Source: Neobacillus nitrireducens (GTDB lineage: Bacteria; Bacillota; Bacilli; Bacillales; Cytobacillaceae). Taken from it: DNA of 64,000 bases. Location of the stretch: positions 1,736,001-1,800,000 of the forward strand of contig NZ_CP133262.1 of NCBI RefSeq assembly GCF_030915405.1. Reading direction: 5' to 3'. The position numbers were made by a program, and so were the translations under genes. The notes beneath the pieces are model-generated. The model ran no database searches and had not been told where the DNA came from. It saw only the letters and a list, made by a program, of their open reading frames with translations. Positions 9,835-18,377 of the stretch are shown piece by piece; position 1 is the stretch's first letter, and each line of letters begins with the position of its first letter.

Positions 9835-9862
9835 ACGGGTGCCTTGGGCGCCCGTTTCTTTT
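9835..9862 (+). terminator. Terminator of the ylaL-like gene
   Basis: ACGGGTGCC and GGCGCCCGT pair (one G-U) over a three-base loop and run into TTTCTTTTA. Confidence 0.85.
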
Positions 9863-9870
9863 ATGGATAT

Positions 9871-11199
9871 TTACAGCAAATCAGCTGCCAAAAGTGCCAA
9901 TCCTGACCTCTCCCCTTTTAATAATTTTACATGCCCGGAAATTACTTGATCCTTAAACTTCTCTACAACATACGTTAAACCATTGTTGTAAGCATCAAGA
10001 TAGGGATGGTCTATTTGTTCAGGGTCGCCCATTAAAACGATTTTACTGCCTTCCCCGACACGGGTAAGGATTGTCTTCACTTCATGCTTCGTTAAGTTTT
10101 GTGCTTCATCAATAATGATAAACTGCTTCGGTAAACTTCTCCCTCGAATATACGTTAATGCCTCCACCTCAATTGAACCCATTCCTGCTAAAATAGCATC
10201 TAGTTCACCAGGCTTTTTGGTATTGAAAAGATATTCAAGATTATCAAAGATGGGCTGCATCCATGGTCTAAGTTTTTCCTGTTTTTCTCCTGGTAAAAAG
10301 CCTAAGTCTTTTCCGACCGGTACAATCGGCCTAGCCACTAATAGTTTCTTATATTCCCTGAAATCTTCTGTTTGCATTAATCCTGAAGCAAGTGCTAGTA
10401 AGGTTTTCCCTGTACCTGCTTTCCCTGTTAAGGTAACTAGATGAATATCCTTCCGAAGTAATAATTCAATGGCCATCGTCTGTTGAACATTCCTTGAATG
10501 GATTCCCCACACATGATCTTGATTTAGTGCTAATTTTTTTACCTTCGTGCTCGTTTTGTCGACCATCCCAATTGCTGATGCTGAACTGCCAAGGGCGTCC
10601 TTCATAACTAGAAATTGATTTGGATAAAATGGGTGATTTGCCAGTTCAGAGAGATTTAACTCTCCTTTCTCATAAAAGCGTCCTAATAATTCAATTGGTA
10701 TCAATACTTCAAAAAAGCCAGTGTATATATGATCTATATCTACTACACGATCACTTAAAAAATCTTCGGCCTCTAAACCAATTGCATCCGCTTTTACCCT
10801 GACAAGAGTATCCTTACTTACTAGAATAACCGGCTTCCCATTTTCCTTCGTTTGTTCCTCTAAGAATAAATTCTTTGCCACTGCAAGAATGCGATTATCA
10901 TTTGTTTTTTCAATAAATATATCCTGAAGTTCATGAAAGCTACGATGGTTTAATTCAATTCTAATTGTCCCCCCGCTCTCTAGTGGGATTTTTTCATGAA
11001 GCTTTCCTAATGCCCTAAGTCCATCAATTAACCTTGATACATGTCTTGCATTTCTCCCGACTTCATCCATATACCTTTTCTTTGAGTCCACTTCTTCAAG
11101 AACCACTGCAGGAATAACAACTTCATTATCTTCAAAAGAGAAGAGGGAATACGGGTCTTGTAATAAGACATTTGTATCTAACACGTATATCTTACTCAA
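9871..11199 (-). CDS. ylaK: PhoH-family ATPase with N-terminal PIN domain
   Basis: 442 residues. N-terminal PIN nuclease-like domain (YVLDTNVLLQDP near residue 5, acidic residues at EEVD and NDNRILA), then a PhoH ATPase domain with Walker A GKAGTGKT and Walker B FIIIDEAQN. PhoH2 proteins of this layout act on RNA as ATP-driven unwinding and cleavage enzymes in other bacteria; the B. subtilis YlaK role is not settled. TTG 11199 is the start I prefer: AGGAGGC lies seven bases upstream and the resulting length equals YlaK, while the in-frame ATG at 11244 lacks a site. Neighbour order ylaJ-ylaK-ylaL is conserved. Confidence 0.92.
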   Translation of the reverse strand: MSKIYVLDTNVLLQDPYSLFSFEDNEVVIPAVVLEEVDSKKRYMDEVGRNARHVSRLIDGLRALGKLHEKIPLESGGTIRIELNHRSFHELQDIFIEKTNDNRILAVAKNLFLEEQTKENGKPVILVSKDTLVRVKADAIGLEAEDFLSDRVVDIDHIYTGFFEVLIPIELLGRFYEKGELNLSELANHPFYPNQFLVMKDALGSSASAIGMVDKTSTKVKKLALNQDHVWGIHSRNVQQTMAIELLLRKDIHLVTLTGKAGTGKTLLALASGLMQTEDFREYKKLLVARPIVPVGKDLGFLPGEKQEKLRPWMQPIFDNLEYLFNTKKPGELDAILAGMGSIEVEALTYIRGRSLPKQFIIIDEAQNLTKHEVKTILTRVGEGSKIVLMGDPEQIDHPYLDAYNNGLTYVVEKFKDQVISGHVKLLKGERSGLALLAADLL

Positions 11200-11404
11200 A
11201 GCAACGCCTCCTGCTTTACTTGTTGTGGGATTGCCAACTTGCAAACAACCCTTTTGCTAGATTGGACTTTGGTAAAATATATGTTTATTGGAATAAAGAT
11301 AGAAGGAGTTCCGCACAATAAATGTTAGTGAGACCATTCAAGACAGAGGATTGATCATAGTTTTATCTCAATTATTTATTAAGCTTTACGGAGGTGGATG
11401 ATAC

Positions 11405-11989
11405 ATGAAGAAAGCCTTAATTATCACAACGTTATGTCTGATGATAGCCGGTTGCAACACCAAAAATGATCTGACAAACAATGGGAACGATAAATTTGTT
11501 AAGGTAAAAAACAGCTATATTGAAAATGTTGACCGGAAATCCGGTCAAGAAATCTCCAAACGGTTAGTAAAACTTGCAACCAGTATCCCAAATGTTAAAG
11601 ATGCCACAGCTGTAGTGATAGGCAGATATGCGATTGTCGGTATTGATGTAAATTCGAAAATTGATCGTTCGCAAGTTGGATCGATTAAATATTCTGTCGC
11701 TGAAAGTTTAAAAAAGGACCCATACGGCGCCAAAGCAGTCGTCGTTGCTGATGCAGATACCACACAGCGCTTAAAAGAAATACAAGCAGACATCAAAAAG
11801 GGGAGGCCGGTACAGGGCATTATGGAAGAACTCGCCGATGTGGCAGGCCGACTAATGCCAGAAATACCTGGAGACTTAATTACACCAAGCCCTAAAAAAG
11901 CTCCCGAAAAACCTGATAAAAAACTCCCTGCAAAAGATGATAAAAAGTTAGAAAAGGAACAAGAAGACCAATCCAACCATTATAAATAG
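11405..11989 (+). CDS. ylaJ: YhcN/YlaJ-family sporulation lipoprotein
   Basis: 194 residues. A lipoprotein signal (MKKALIITTLCLMIAGC, lipobox IAGC, Cys17) precedes a YhcN/YlaJ domain with the hallmark segment on metal-independent folding ribbons (VKDATAVVIGRYAIVGIDV, residues about 65-83). The last 40 residues are Lys/Pro-rich and disordered. Family members sit in the spore inner membrane and affect germination; it marks the host as a spore-former. A clear AAGCTTTACGGAGGTGG region gives the ribosome site. A fold-back repeat starts immediately after the stop codon. Confidence 0.9.
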   Translation: MKKALIITTLCLMIAGCNTKNDLTNNGNDKFVKVKNSYIENVDRKSGQEISKRLVKLATSIPNVKDATAVVIGRYAIVGIDVNSKIDRSQVGSIKYSVAESLKKDPYGAKAVVVADADTTQRLKEIQADIKKGRPVQGIMEELADVAGRLMPEIPGDLITPSPKKAPEKPDKKLPAKDDKKLEKEQEDQSNHYK

Positions 11990-12136
11990 AAAAGCGGAAG
12001 CGCCCGTTTAGCGGCGTATGGACTGGAGCGCTTCGACTGAGATAAAGGAAACACGAAGAGCGATAGCGCATTCGTGCTTGACTTATCGTAGGGAGAAGAG
12101 CGAAGTCCACTAGACGCTGGGAGCTGGAGCTAGACA
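11990..12136 (-). repeat. Fold-back intergenic repeat, copy A
   Basis: The copy starts on the base after the ylaJ stop with AAAGCGGAAGCGCCCG and ends with CTGGAGCTAGACA; read on the minus strand it runs TGTCTAGCTCCAGC to CGCTTCCGCTTT, the ends shared with copies at 34693-34814 and 39160-39216. Terminal arms AGCGCCC (11999-12005) and GGGAGCT (12119-12125) pair at six of seven positions. Inside, GATAA/TTATC and CACGAA/TTCGTG can form an inner hairpin. It encodes no protein. Confidence 0.75.
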
Positions 12137-12179
12137 GCGAACAAATTTCAAAGAGAAATTCTGAGTATAAAATGTGAAA

Positions 12180-12206
12180 AGAAAGGCTTAGGAATTCCTA
12201 AGCTTT
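12180..12206 (-). terminator. Terminator overlapping the end of the PPOX-like gene
   Basis: Minus strand AAAGCTTAGG-AATT-CCTAAGCCTTT followed by CTTTT; the left arm includes the last codons of the gene. Confidence 0.75.
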
Positions 12207-12653
12207 TCTCATTGCTTCCATGACTTGTTTATCTAGCTTTTGGGCAGCGTTCTTATCATAGGTTTTATCATACTGAACATCAGAAACAATTTTAGACCCA
12301 TAAAACATAACATCCCTGACCGCTGTAATTGAAACTTCAATCAAAGCAAGTTTCAATGGTACATCCTTCAGACGTTCTTCCTTTACCTGTGCCAGTCCTT
12401 GAATTGCATAGGTAGATTCGTTTGCAATCAAATTAATAACCACTTGATTATTTTCACCTAAATTAGCAAGTATCCTCGAACGATTATCCACAGCAAAATA
12501 GATTGTACTTTCATCCTTTGCAAGCACCCAAGAAATTGCGCTGATATTTGGCCCACCTGTTTCATAATCAACCGTTGCCAATGTCACAAACCGCTCCTTT
12601 TGCAGTTCATCATATAAAGGCTTAATTAGCTTTGGTTCAACTTGATTAACCAT
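12198..12653 (-). CDS. Pyridoxamine 5'-phosphate oxidase-like FMN-binding protein
   Basis: 151 residues of the split-barrel PPOX-like fold: RFVTLATVDYETGGPNISAISWVLAKDESTIYFAVDNRSRILANLGENNQVVINL is the typical flavin-binding barrel start. The proteins bind FMN, F420 or heme and reduce small molecules; the substrate cannot be read from sequence. It lacks the C-terminal arginines of true PdxH, so pyridoxal synthesis is not proposed. Start ATG 12653 has an AAGGGGAT site. It is monocistronic between ylaJ and ylaI, on the opposite strand to both. Confidence 0.85.
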   Translation of the reverse strand: MVNQVEPKLIKPLYDELQKERFVTLATVDYETGGPNISAISWVLAKDESTIYFAVDNRSRILANLGENNQVVINLIANESTYAIQGLAQVKEERLKDVPLKLALIEVSITAVRDVMFYGSKIVSDVQYDKTYDKNAAQKLDKQVMEAMRKA

Positions 12654-12821
12654 TAAAACATCCCCTTTATTTCTTCATTTACCCTGTTTAAAAACAGATA
12701 TTCTCATATTACTACTATCCCATGCTTTCATCAAATTAAACCAATTGATTACTTTCAAACTTTCTGCCATGATATAGTAGAGGAAATAAACGGCTTTAGA
12801 AATTGTTAAAGAGGTGTCTTA

Positions 12822-13022
12822 ATGAGAGTTAAATGTGTAATTTGCGATATAATCGAAGCGATTGAAGATGAATCTTTTGAGGCTAAGCGTCTGCGTAATC
12901 GTCCCATCCATACATATATGTGTAAAGAATGCAAAACAAGAATAACTGAAAAAACAAACGCAAGATTTGAGACAGGTAATTTCCGATTATATCGTACAAA
13001 ATCGGAAGAGGATGACTGGTAA
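12822..13022 (+). CDS. ylaI: YlaI, small zinc-ribbon-like protein (DUF2197)
   Basis: 66 residues with two CxxC pairs, CVIC (Cys5, Cys8) and CKEC (Cys34, Cys37), spaced as a four-cysteine zinc ribbon. The body is rich in charged residues and ends EEDDW. It matches the Bacillus YlaI family; no function is known. A ribosome site AAAGAGGTG precedes the ATG. The stop codon is followed by AAAAAAGGAAGCGCC, which looks like a remnant of the fold-back repeat end. Confidence 0.88.
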   Translation: MRVKCVICDIIEAIEDESFEAKRLRNRPIHTYMCKECKTRITEKTNARFETGNFRLYRTKSEEDDW

Positions 13023-13042
13023 AAAAGGAAGCGCCTTTTGGC

Positions 13043-13096
13043 AAAAAAACCATCATGCACAATCCAAAGTGGAATGTGCATGATGGTTTTTTATTC
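13043..13096. terminator. Bidirectional terminator, ylaI and the 97-residue gene
   Basis: Fifteen-base perfect arms AAACCATCATGCACA (13048-13062) and TGTGCATGATGGTTT (13076-13090) with A and T tracts outside; it overlaps the convergent gene's stop. Confidence 0.9.
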
Positions 13097-13384
13097 TTCT
13101 TCAATTGGGTAGTTCTCATATTTCTTCGGGTCTTGATTAATTTGTTTTAGCATGATATCAATTAATTCCTGAGGAAATCGAGCTTTTTTTGTCTCTTCCC
13201 CCTGTTGGTAGGAAACATAATACATGAGATCATCTTTCGTTACCACAAGGTTTGAGAGGTGAAGATCAGCTATCATTTCTTCAAAAAGCATTAGAGTATC
13301 CTTTGCCGCTGTGTCATCAGGCCGTGCGTCGCATACAACCTTAATTGTAAGCCAATTATATAGTGTATCCTGTACGGATTTCAT
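13091..13384 (-). CDS. Small conserved Bacillaceae protein, unknown function
   Basis: 97 residues, acidic, soluble, no signal sequence. It reads MKSVQDTLYNWLTIKVVCDARPDDTAAKDTLMLFEEM and ends in a proline/glutamate-rich tail (YENYPIEEE). I recall close relatives downstream of ylaH in other bacilli but no named family. Start ATG 13384 has GGGGG about nine bases upstream. It lies 15 bases after ylaH and is probably the last gene of a typA-ylaH transcript, ending at the bidirectional terminator. Confidence 0.82.
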   Translation of the reverse strand: MKSVQDTLYNWLTIKVVCDARPDDTAAKDTLMLFEEMIADLHLSNLVVTKDDLMYYVSYQQGEETKKARFPQELIDIMLKQINQDPKKYENYPIEEE

Positions 13385-13399
13385 TTCAATAAACCCCCG

Positions 13400-13705
13400 T
13401 TATTTCGCTTCAGCCTGATGCTTTTTGGTTTGATGTAAGCGTATTTTATAAATTATCAATAACACCGCAGCACCTGCTAGTCCTTCCGCAATAGGCAGAG
13501 CATAAGAAAGAATAAGCATTACAAAGCACCCAATTAAGAGGCAAATATAAATCACAAAGTTTTTCAAAAGAGGCAATTTTTTTGCAAAGCCTAACTTATA
13601 GACAATTGCTGCTAAAATTACAATATAAACATACTGTAACCAAACAGCAGTTTTGACATCTGTTAGCTCAATAAAAAATCTAAGACTGGGAGAGAATCCT
13701 TCCAT
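13400..13705 (-). CDS. ylaH: YlaH-like small membrane protein
   Basis: 101 residues with three predicted membrane helices (about 18-37, 45-65 and 68-85) and a basic C-terminal tail (KIRLHQTKKHQ). It matches the YlaH family found directly after typA in bacilli; function unknown. ATG 13705 is preferred to the ATG two codons earlier because AGGAG then has a nine-base spacer. It follows typA by 19 bases, so translation of the two is probably linked to one transcript. Confidence 0.87.
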   Translation of the reverse strand: MEGFSPSLRFFIELTDVKTAVWLQYVYIVILAAIVYKLGFAKKLPLLKNFVIYICLLIGCFVMLILSYALPIAEGLAGAAVLLIIYKIRLHQTKKHQAEAK

Positions 13706-13724
13706 CTTCATGCACTCCTTTTAC

Positions 13725-15563
13725 TTAACTTTGCTCTGCATATTTTTTCTTTTTAGCGGCTTTTTCCCGTTCATTCTTGTCAAGAATTTTTTTACGAAGA
13801 CGAATCGATTCAGGTGTAACCTCACAATATTCATCTTCATTTAAATATTCTAATGACTCTTCTAATGTCATGATGCGCGGTTTTTTAATAACAGATGTTT
13901 GGTCTTTGTTTGCAGAACGAACATTTGTTGCTTGTTTCATTTTTGTAATATTAACGGTGATGTCATTTTCACGAGTGTTTTCGCCAACGATCATCCCCTC
14001 ATATATTTCAGTACCCGGCTCAACAAAAATGGTTCCACGGTCTTCAACTTGCATGATACCATAGGTCGAAGCTTTTCCAGATTCCATGGAAACAAGAACA
14101 CCTTGATGTCTTCCGCCTACTTGACCTGGTAACATTGGCTGGTAGCTGTCAAAGGTATGATTAATAATTCCATAACCGCGTGTCATTGTTAAAAACTCGG
14201 TTGTGTATCCAATTAATCCACGAGCTGGAACGTTAAAGATTAAGCGTACTTGACCTGAACCATTGTTTATCATATCAATCATTTCACCTTTACGGGCACC
14301 GATTGATTCCATCACTGAACCTGTATGTTCTTCCGGTACATCAATTTGAACTCTTTCAACTGGTTCACTGCGAACACCGTCAATAACCCTAACAATTACT
14401 TCAGGTTTGGAAACTTGAAGTTCATAACCTTCACGGCGCATGTTTTCAATTAGGATTGATAAATGAAGTTCACCACGGCCCGAAACAATCCAAGCATCCG
14501 GTGAATCAGTGTTATCAACACGTAAGCTTACATCTGTTTGTAATTGCGAGCGAAGTCTTTCTTCAATCTTTCTTGAAGTTAAATACTTTCCTTCTCTACC
14601 CGCAAATGGACTGTTGTTTACAACGAAAGTCATTTGCAGTGTTGGCTCGTCGATTCTTAGAATTGGCAGAGCTTCCTGATGTTCAACAGGACAAACGGTT
14701 TCACCAACATTTATATCTTCCATTCCTGAAACAGCAATCAAGTCACCTGCTACTGCTTCTTGAATTTCCTGACGTTTTAAACCAAAGAAACCAAAAATCT
14801 TGGTAACGCGGAATTGTTTTACTGTACCGTCTAACTTCATGAGGGCTACTTGTTGGCCTACATGCATCGTTCCACGGAATACTCGGCCGATCCCAATTCT
14901 GCCAACATAATCATTGTAATCGAGAAGGGCAACCTGGAATTGCAACGCTTCCTCACGATTATCAACTGGTGCAGGGATATATTCGACAATGGCTTCATAC
15001 AAGGATTGCATGTTTTCATCTTGCTTTTCCGGGTCAGTACTTGCAGTACCATTAATTGCAGAAGCATAAATAACTGGGAACTCAAGCTGATCTTCATTTG
15101 CACCAAGCTCGATAAATAAATCGATTACTTCATCAATTACCTCTGCAGGTCGAGCAAAGTCACGATCAATTTTATTTACAACTACAATTGGAGTTAAATT
15201 CTGCTCTAATGCCTTTTTAAGTACAAAACGAGTTTGTGGCATACAGCCCTCATAGGCATCAACTACAAGCAATACTCCATCAACCATTTTCATAATCCGT
15301 TCAACTTCGCCGCCAAAGTCTGCGTGTCCCGGTGTATCCAATATATTAATCCTTGTTTCTTTGTATTGAACTGCGGTATTTTTCGCAAGGATTGTGATTC
15401 CACGTTCTCTTTCTAAATCATTGGAATCCATAGCTCGTTCTTCTACGTGCTCATTGGAACGAAACGTCCCTGATTGACGAAGTAATTGATCCACTAACGT
15501 CGTTTTTCCGTGGTCAACGTGGGCAATAATTGCAATATTACGTATATCATTTCTAATTTCCAA
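13725..15563 (-). CDS. typA: Ribosome-associated GTPase TypA/BipA
   Basis: 612 residues, the usual TypA length. The GTPase domain has G1 [11 protein letters not shown]2 RGITI, G3 DTPGHADF and G4 NKID; EF-G-like domain III/V and the TypA-specific C-terminal domain follow ([19 protein letters not shown]). It binds the 70S ribosome near the EF-G site and assists large-subunit assembly and growth under stress and cold. The start is TTG 15563 behind AGGAGTGG. It heads the typA-ylaH group on the minus strand; ylaF is divergent. Confidence 0.97.
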   Translation of the reverse strand: MEIRNDIRNIAIIAHVDHGKTTLVDQLLRQSGTFRSNEHVEERAMDSNDLERERGITILAKNTAVQYKETRINILDTPGHADFGGEVERIMKMVDGVLLVVDAYEGCMPQTRFVLKKALEQNLTPIVVVNKIDRDFARPAEVIDEVIDLFIELGANEDQLEFPVIYASAINGTASTDPEKQDENMQSLYEAIVEYIPAPVDNREEALQFQVALLDYNDYVGRIGIGRVFRGTMHVGQQVALMKLDGTVKQFRVTKIFGFFGLKRQEIQEAVAGDLIAVSGMEDINVGETVCPVEHQEALPILRIDEPTLQMTFVVNNSPFAGREGKYLTSRKIEERLRSQLQTDVSLRVDNTDSPDAWIVSGRGELHLSILIENMRREGYELQVSKPEVIVRVIDGVRSEPVERVQIDVPEEHTGSVMESIGARKGEMIDMINNGSGQVRLIFNVPARGLIGYTTEFLTMTRGYGIINHTFDSYQPMLPGQVGGRHQGVLVSMESGKASTYGIMQVEDRGTIFVEPGTEIYEGMIVGENTRENDITVNITKMKQATNVRSANKDQTSVIKKPRIMTLEESLEYLNEDEYCEVTPESIRLRKKILDKNEREKAAKKKKYAEQS

Positions 15564-15739
15564 AAAGTTCCACTCCTACCTATATTCTAAAAATAAAGCT
15601 ATTTATAGTTTCCCATTTATAACTAAAACATTATACCACAAATAAAGTGGAAACTCCTAACCATTTTATTGTAGAATAAAAAATATACTTAAAACAGTGA
15701 TACTTTAAACTGTATTTTTATGATAAAGGGGTATAAAAA

Positions 15740-15925
15740 ATGAAGAATGTGAAATGGCCTTTACTTGTTTATGCAATCCTTGCAGCAACAAGTATCATGG
15801 GAATTGGTATTGCAATAAGTGAAAAAAGCATAACAGGAGCAATCGGCTGTATCGTTGCCATTGTTGTTATAATGGGAATGGGCTTTAAAACAAAAAAAAG
15901 AATGCGTGAAAATGGAGAAATTTAA
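15740..15925 (+). CDS. ylaF: YlaF, two-helix membrane protein (DUF5325)
   Basis: 61 residues, two closely spaced membrane helices (about 7-25 and 31-48) separated by a SEKS turn, with a basic tail KTKKRMREN. This is the YlaF family found divergent from typA in Bacillus. No function is known. A ribosome site AAAGGGG stands eight bases before the ATG. Confidence 0.87.
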   Translation: MKNVKWPLLVYAILAATSIMGIGIAISEKSITGAIGCIVAIVVIMGMGFKTKKRMRENGEI

Positions 15926-15953
15926 AAAAGAAGCCTTATCGGCTTCTTTTTTA
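15924..15953. terminator. Bidirectional terminator, ylaF/suhB
   Basis: AAAAGAAGCC (15926-15935) pairs with GGCTTCTTTT (15941-15950) over a five-base loop, between convergent genes. Confidence 0.9.
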
Positions 15954-16748
15954 CCATTTTCCCTCTTTTAGGTAATCATTTAAAATCGATTGATGTAAAC
16001 CGGGTTTGGCTGCAAATAAAGAGTCCTGCGAAAGGAAATTCAGTTTTTCTCCCCTCAAATTGGTCACAATTCCGCCTAGTTCTTCTATGATTACCGCCCC
16101 TGCTGCAAAATCCCATGGGGATAACCGCATCGAAAGATAGGCGTCAACTCTTCCCGTCGCAACAAAAACCATTTCGAGGGCGGCAGAACCATAGGACCTT
16201 GTTCCCCTCGCTGCTTTAACCAGAGGAATCATTAATTTATGATCAATACGATGATTTTCCATCACCCATGTTGCATTTAATGCAAGGATTGATTCCTTAA
16301 CAATTGATTCCTTTAGTGCATTTAAAGGTGTTTCATTTAAATAAGCTCCATTTCCACTAGTAGCATGGTATAATTCGTCATGGACGACATCGTAAATGAG
16401 TCCTATCTTACCCACGCCATTTTCATATACACCAACGGAAATAGCAAAGTTTCTTTGTTGATGAACAAAATTCAACGTTCCATCAATTGGATCAATCATC
16501 CATACAATTCCCTCAAGACTATCAAGTGAATCTCCAAATCCCTCTTCCCCCATTATTTTATGATCTGGATAAGCTTCTCTAATTTTACTAATAAAAAATT
16601 GCTCAATTTCTTTATCAATATTCGTCACAAGATCATTAGCGTTACTTTTCGTTTCAATATTTAATGTTTGATTAAAAGAAAGCCTGATTTTAGCTCCTGC
16701 CTCATTTATCCATTCCTTAGCATGAGCATAAATTTGGTCCAAATTCAT
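15951..16748 (-). CDS. suhB: Inositol monophosphatase-family phosphatase
   Basis: 265 residues of the Mg-dependent, lithium-sensitive phosphatase fold. Metal-site motifs are complete: MGEEGFGD, WMIDPIDGTLNFVHQ (DPIDGT) and SPWDFAAGAVIIEELGG. The B. subtilis orthologue YktC/SuhB hydrolyses inositol-1-phosphate and probably other small phosphates such as NADP or PAP-like compounds; the true substrate is open. ATG 16748 follows GGAGGAG. Synteny with yktB/yktA and ylaF supports the identity. Confidence 0.93.
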   Translation of the reverse strand: MNLDQIYAHAKEWINEAGAKIRLSFNQTLNIETKSNANDLVTNIDKEIEQFFISKIREAYPDHKIMGEEGFGDSLDSLEGIVWMIDPIDGTLNFVHQQRNFAISVGVYENGVGKIGLIYDVVHDELYHATSGNGAYLNETPLNALKESIVKESILALNATWVMENHRIDHKLMIPLVKAARGTRSYGSAALEMVFVATGRVDAYLSMRLSPWDFAAGAVIIEELGGIVTNLRGEKLNFLSQDSLFAAKPGLHQSILNDYLKEGKW

Positions 16749-16900
16749 GATTCTCCTCCAAATAACATATTTCCATCTTAGCTTTCAATTCAATGTATGT
16801 AGTATGATTCATGTTAATTTAAATGATGTACCTTTAGCTTAATCAAATTGTTATAATACAGCAACTTATTGGCTTTATGTGAGTTCTAATTAATGGACAA

Positions 16901-16940
16901 TAATAAACGAACCCCCCACATTTTGCTGGAGTTCGTTTTA
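16901..16940 (-). terminator. Terminator downstream of the 64-residue gene
   Basis: Minus strand AAACGAACTCC and GGGGGGTTCGTTT form a stem followed by ATTATT; about 75 bases after the stop at 17015. Confidence 0.65.
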
Positions 16941-17014
16941 GATGTGTATAGGATATATTCTATTTTGATTCATTCTTATTTATATCTCCTTGGATAAAAA
17001 AACTGTTTTATTTA

Positions 17015-17209
17015 TCAAAGAGCCTTTAATCGTAATAGTTCTTGGCGGATTTTTTCTAATTTTTGTTTGCACTCTCTCATTTTTTTCTCATTTTTTTCTT
17101 CTATCGCTTCGAACAATGTTGCTAATTCATAATCCATTTCTAATCTCAAAACCGCTGTTCTTTCCTTTTCGCCTGCTTTTTTAAGTGAGGTATTCATCAA
17201 TTGTTTCAC
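17015..17209 (-). CDS. Small helical protein, unknown function
   Basis: 64 residues, almost entirely charged and helix-forming, with a likely coiled coil (EAIEEKNEKKMRECKQKLEKIRQELLRLKAL). GTG 17209 is preceded by GGGGAGGAG. I do not recognise a named family; similar short proteins occur beside suhB in other bacilli. A terminator follows. Ordinary codon use and a good ribosome site support a real gene rather than a chance frame. Confidence 0.7.
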   Translation of the reverse strand: MKQLMNTSLKKAGEKERTAVLRLEMDYELATLFEAIEEKNEKKMRECKQKLEKIRQELLRLKAL

Positions 17210-17388
17210 GTTTCTCCTCCCCTTCCTAAATTTAACTAATTTTTCAGATTATTTTTTTACTGTATAATATGAGTAAGGGAGATATGTTGCAACAAATATG
17301 TGCTCTTACCTAGAGAGCATCTAACTACTTGTCTTCCAAAATGATATGCTACAATAAAGGACAAATGTTTTGTTGGAGGTTTAAATTT

Positions 17389-18021
17389 ATGAGCTTCAAG
17401 GGATTTACTAATGAGGATTTTGATGTATTTTTAATAGATGGCTTAGAGGCTAGAATGTCTGCTCTTAAAGAAACCGTTCGACCAAAATTGGAAGGTTTAG
17501 GAGAATACTTTGCGCCCATCCTCTCAGCATTATCAAACGATGAAATGTTTGTTCATGTTGCCAAGCACGCTAGACGTACTATTAATCCGCCAAAGGATAC
17601 ATGGGTGGCTTTTTCGAATAACCCTCGCGGTTATAAAATGATGCCCCACTTTCAAATTGGCATGTGGAACACCCATTTATTTATTTGGTTTGCTGTTATT
17701 TATGAAGCACCCCAAAAGCAGGTAATTGCTGAAAGGTTTTCAAAAAAATTAACGAAGATTTATAAAGAAACACCAAAAGATTTTGTTTGGTCTGTTGATC
17801 ACACAAAACCAGAAACCATTGAACATCGAAAACTGAAAAAGGACGATTTAGGTTCGTTTTTTGACCGTCTGCAAAATGTAAAGAGCGCAGAATTGTTATG
17901 TGGTTATACAATCGACAGGGAAAGAGTTATCCAGTTAGGTTCAGATGGGTTAATTCAGCAAATCGAGGACGTTTTTAACACAGTAACCACACTTTACAAA
18001 ATATCTCAAAATAGGAAATAA
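17389..18021 (+). CDS. yktB: YktB, UPF0637 (DUF1054) protein
   Basis: 210 residues. The sequence SFKGFTNEDFDVFLIDGLEARM at the start and HVAKHARRTINPPKDTWVAFS mark the UPF0637 family, structurally known from Bacillus but without an assigned reaction. ATG 17389 is preferred over the upstream in-frame ATG at 17329 because TTGGAGG lies about eight bases before it and all relatives begin MSFKGFT-like. It is convergent with yktA, as in B. subtilis apart from orientation. Confidence 0.92.
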   Translation: MSFKGFTNEDFDVFLIDGLEARMSALKETVRPKLEGLGEYFAPILSALSNDEMFVHVAKHARRTINPPKDTWVAFSNNPRGYKMMPHFQIGMWNTHLFIWFAVIYEAPQKQVIAERFSKKLTKIYKETPKDFVWSVDHTKPETIEHRKLKKDDLGSFFDRLQNVKSAELLCGYTIDRERVIQLGSDGLIQQIEDVFNTVTTLYKISQNRK

Positions 18022-18023
18022 TC

Positions 18024-18068
18024 AAAAGAAGCTCCCCGACCAAATGGTTTGGGAGCTTCTTCTTATTT
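18024..18068. terminator. Bidirectional terminator, yktB/yktA
   Basis: AGAAGCTCCC (18027-18036) pairs with GGGAGCTTCT (18051-18060); it ends in TCTTATTT. Confidence 0.85.
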
Positions 18069-18335
18069 CATTTTAATTCTATCCCCGGATACGGAATTTT
18101 TTGCCTTTTTTATGGTTTGATAGGACGAATAGCCACTCATTTCTTCAAATTCACCGCAAATTGTTTTTTCTTCCGCTTTACTTGGGACGATTTCTTTAAA
18201 GCGACGATATACCTTCATTACGGCATCACGATCAATTCCTTGTTCATAAGCCTTCTCAATTGATTCAAAAAATGCGATTACATCGACTATTTCATCTGTA
18301 CTCCAGTGGTAATCTATAGGGTATTGGTATTCCAT
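18063..18335 (-). CDS. yktA: YktA, UPF0223 protein
   Basis: 90 residues. [34 protein letters not shown] is the characteristic UPF0223 opening, a small helical protein of unknown role conserved in bacilli. ATG 18335 has AGAGGTG with a six-base spacer; an upstream GTG is part of that ribosome site. It sits between yktB and the flavin enzyme gene. Confidence 0.92.
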   Translation of the reverse strand: MEYQYPIDYHWSTDEIVDVIAFFESIEKAYEQGIDRDAVMKVYRRFKEIVPSKAEEKTICGEFEEMSGYSSYQTIKKAKNSVSGDRIKMK

Positions 18336-18377
18336 TATTTTCACCTCTAACTAGTTTAACTAATATGCATCATACAA

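Noticed and set aside
12001-12136. Coding frames across repeat copy A
   Set aside because: The short frames there are explained by the fold-back repeat and have no ribosome site or relatives.
16749-17014. Extra gene between suhB and the 64-residue gene
   Set aside because: No frame of useful length; only the terminator near 16901-16940 is visible.
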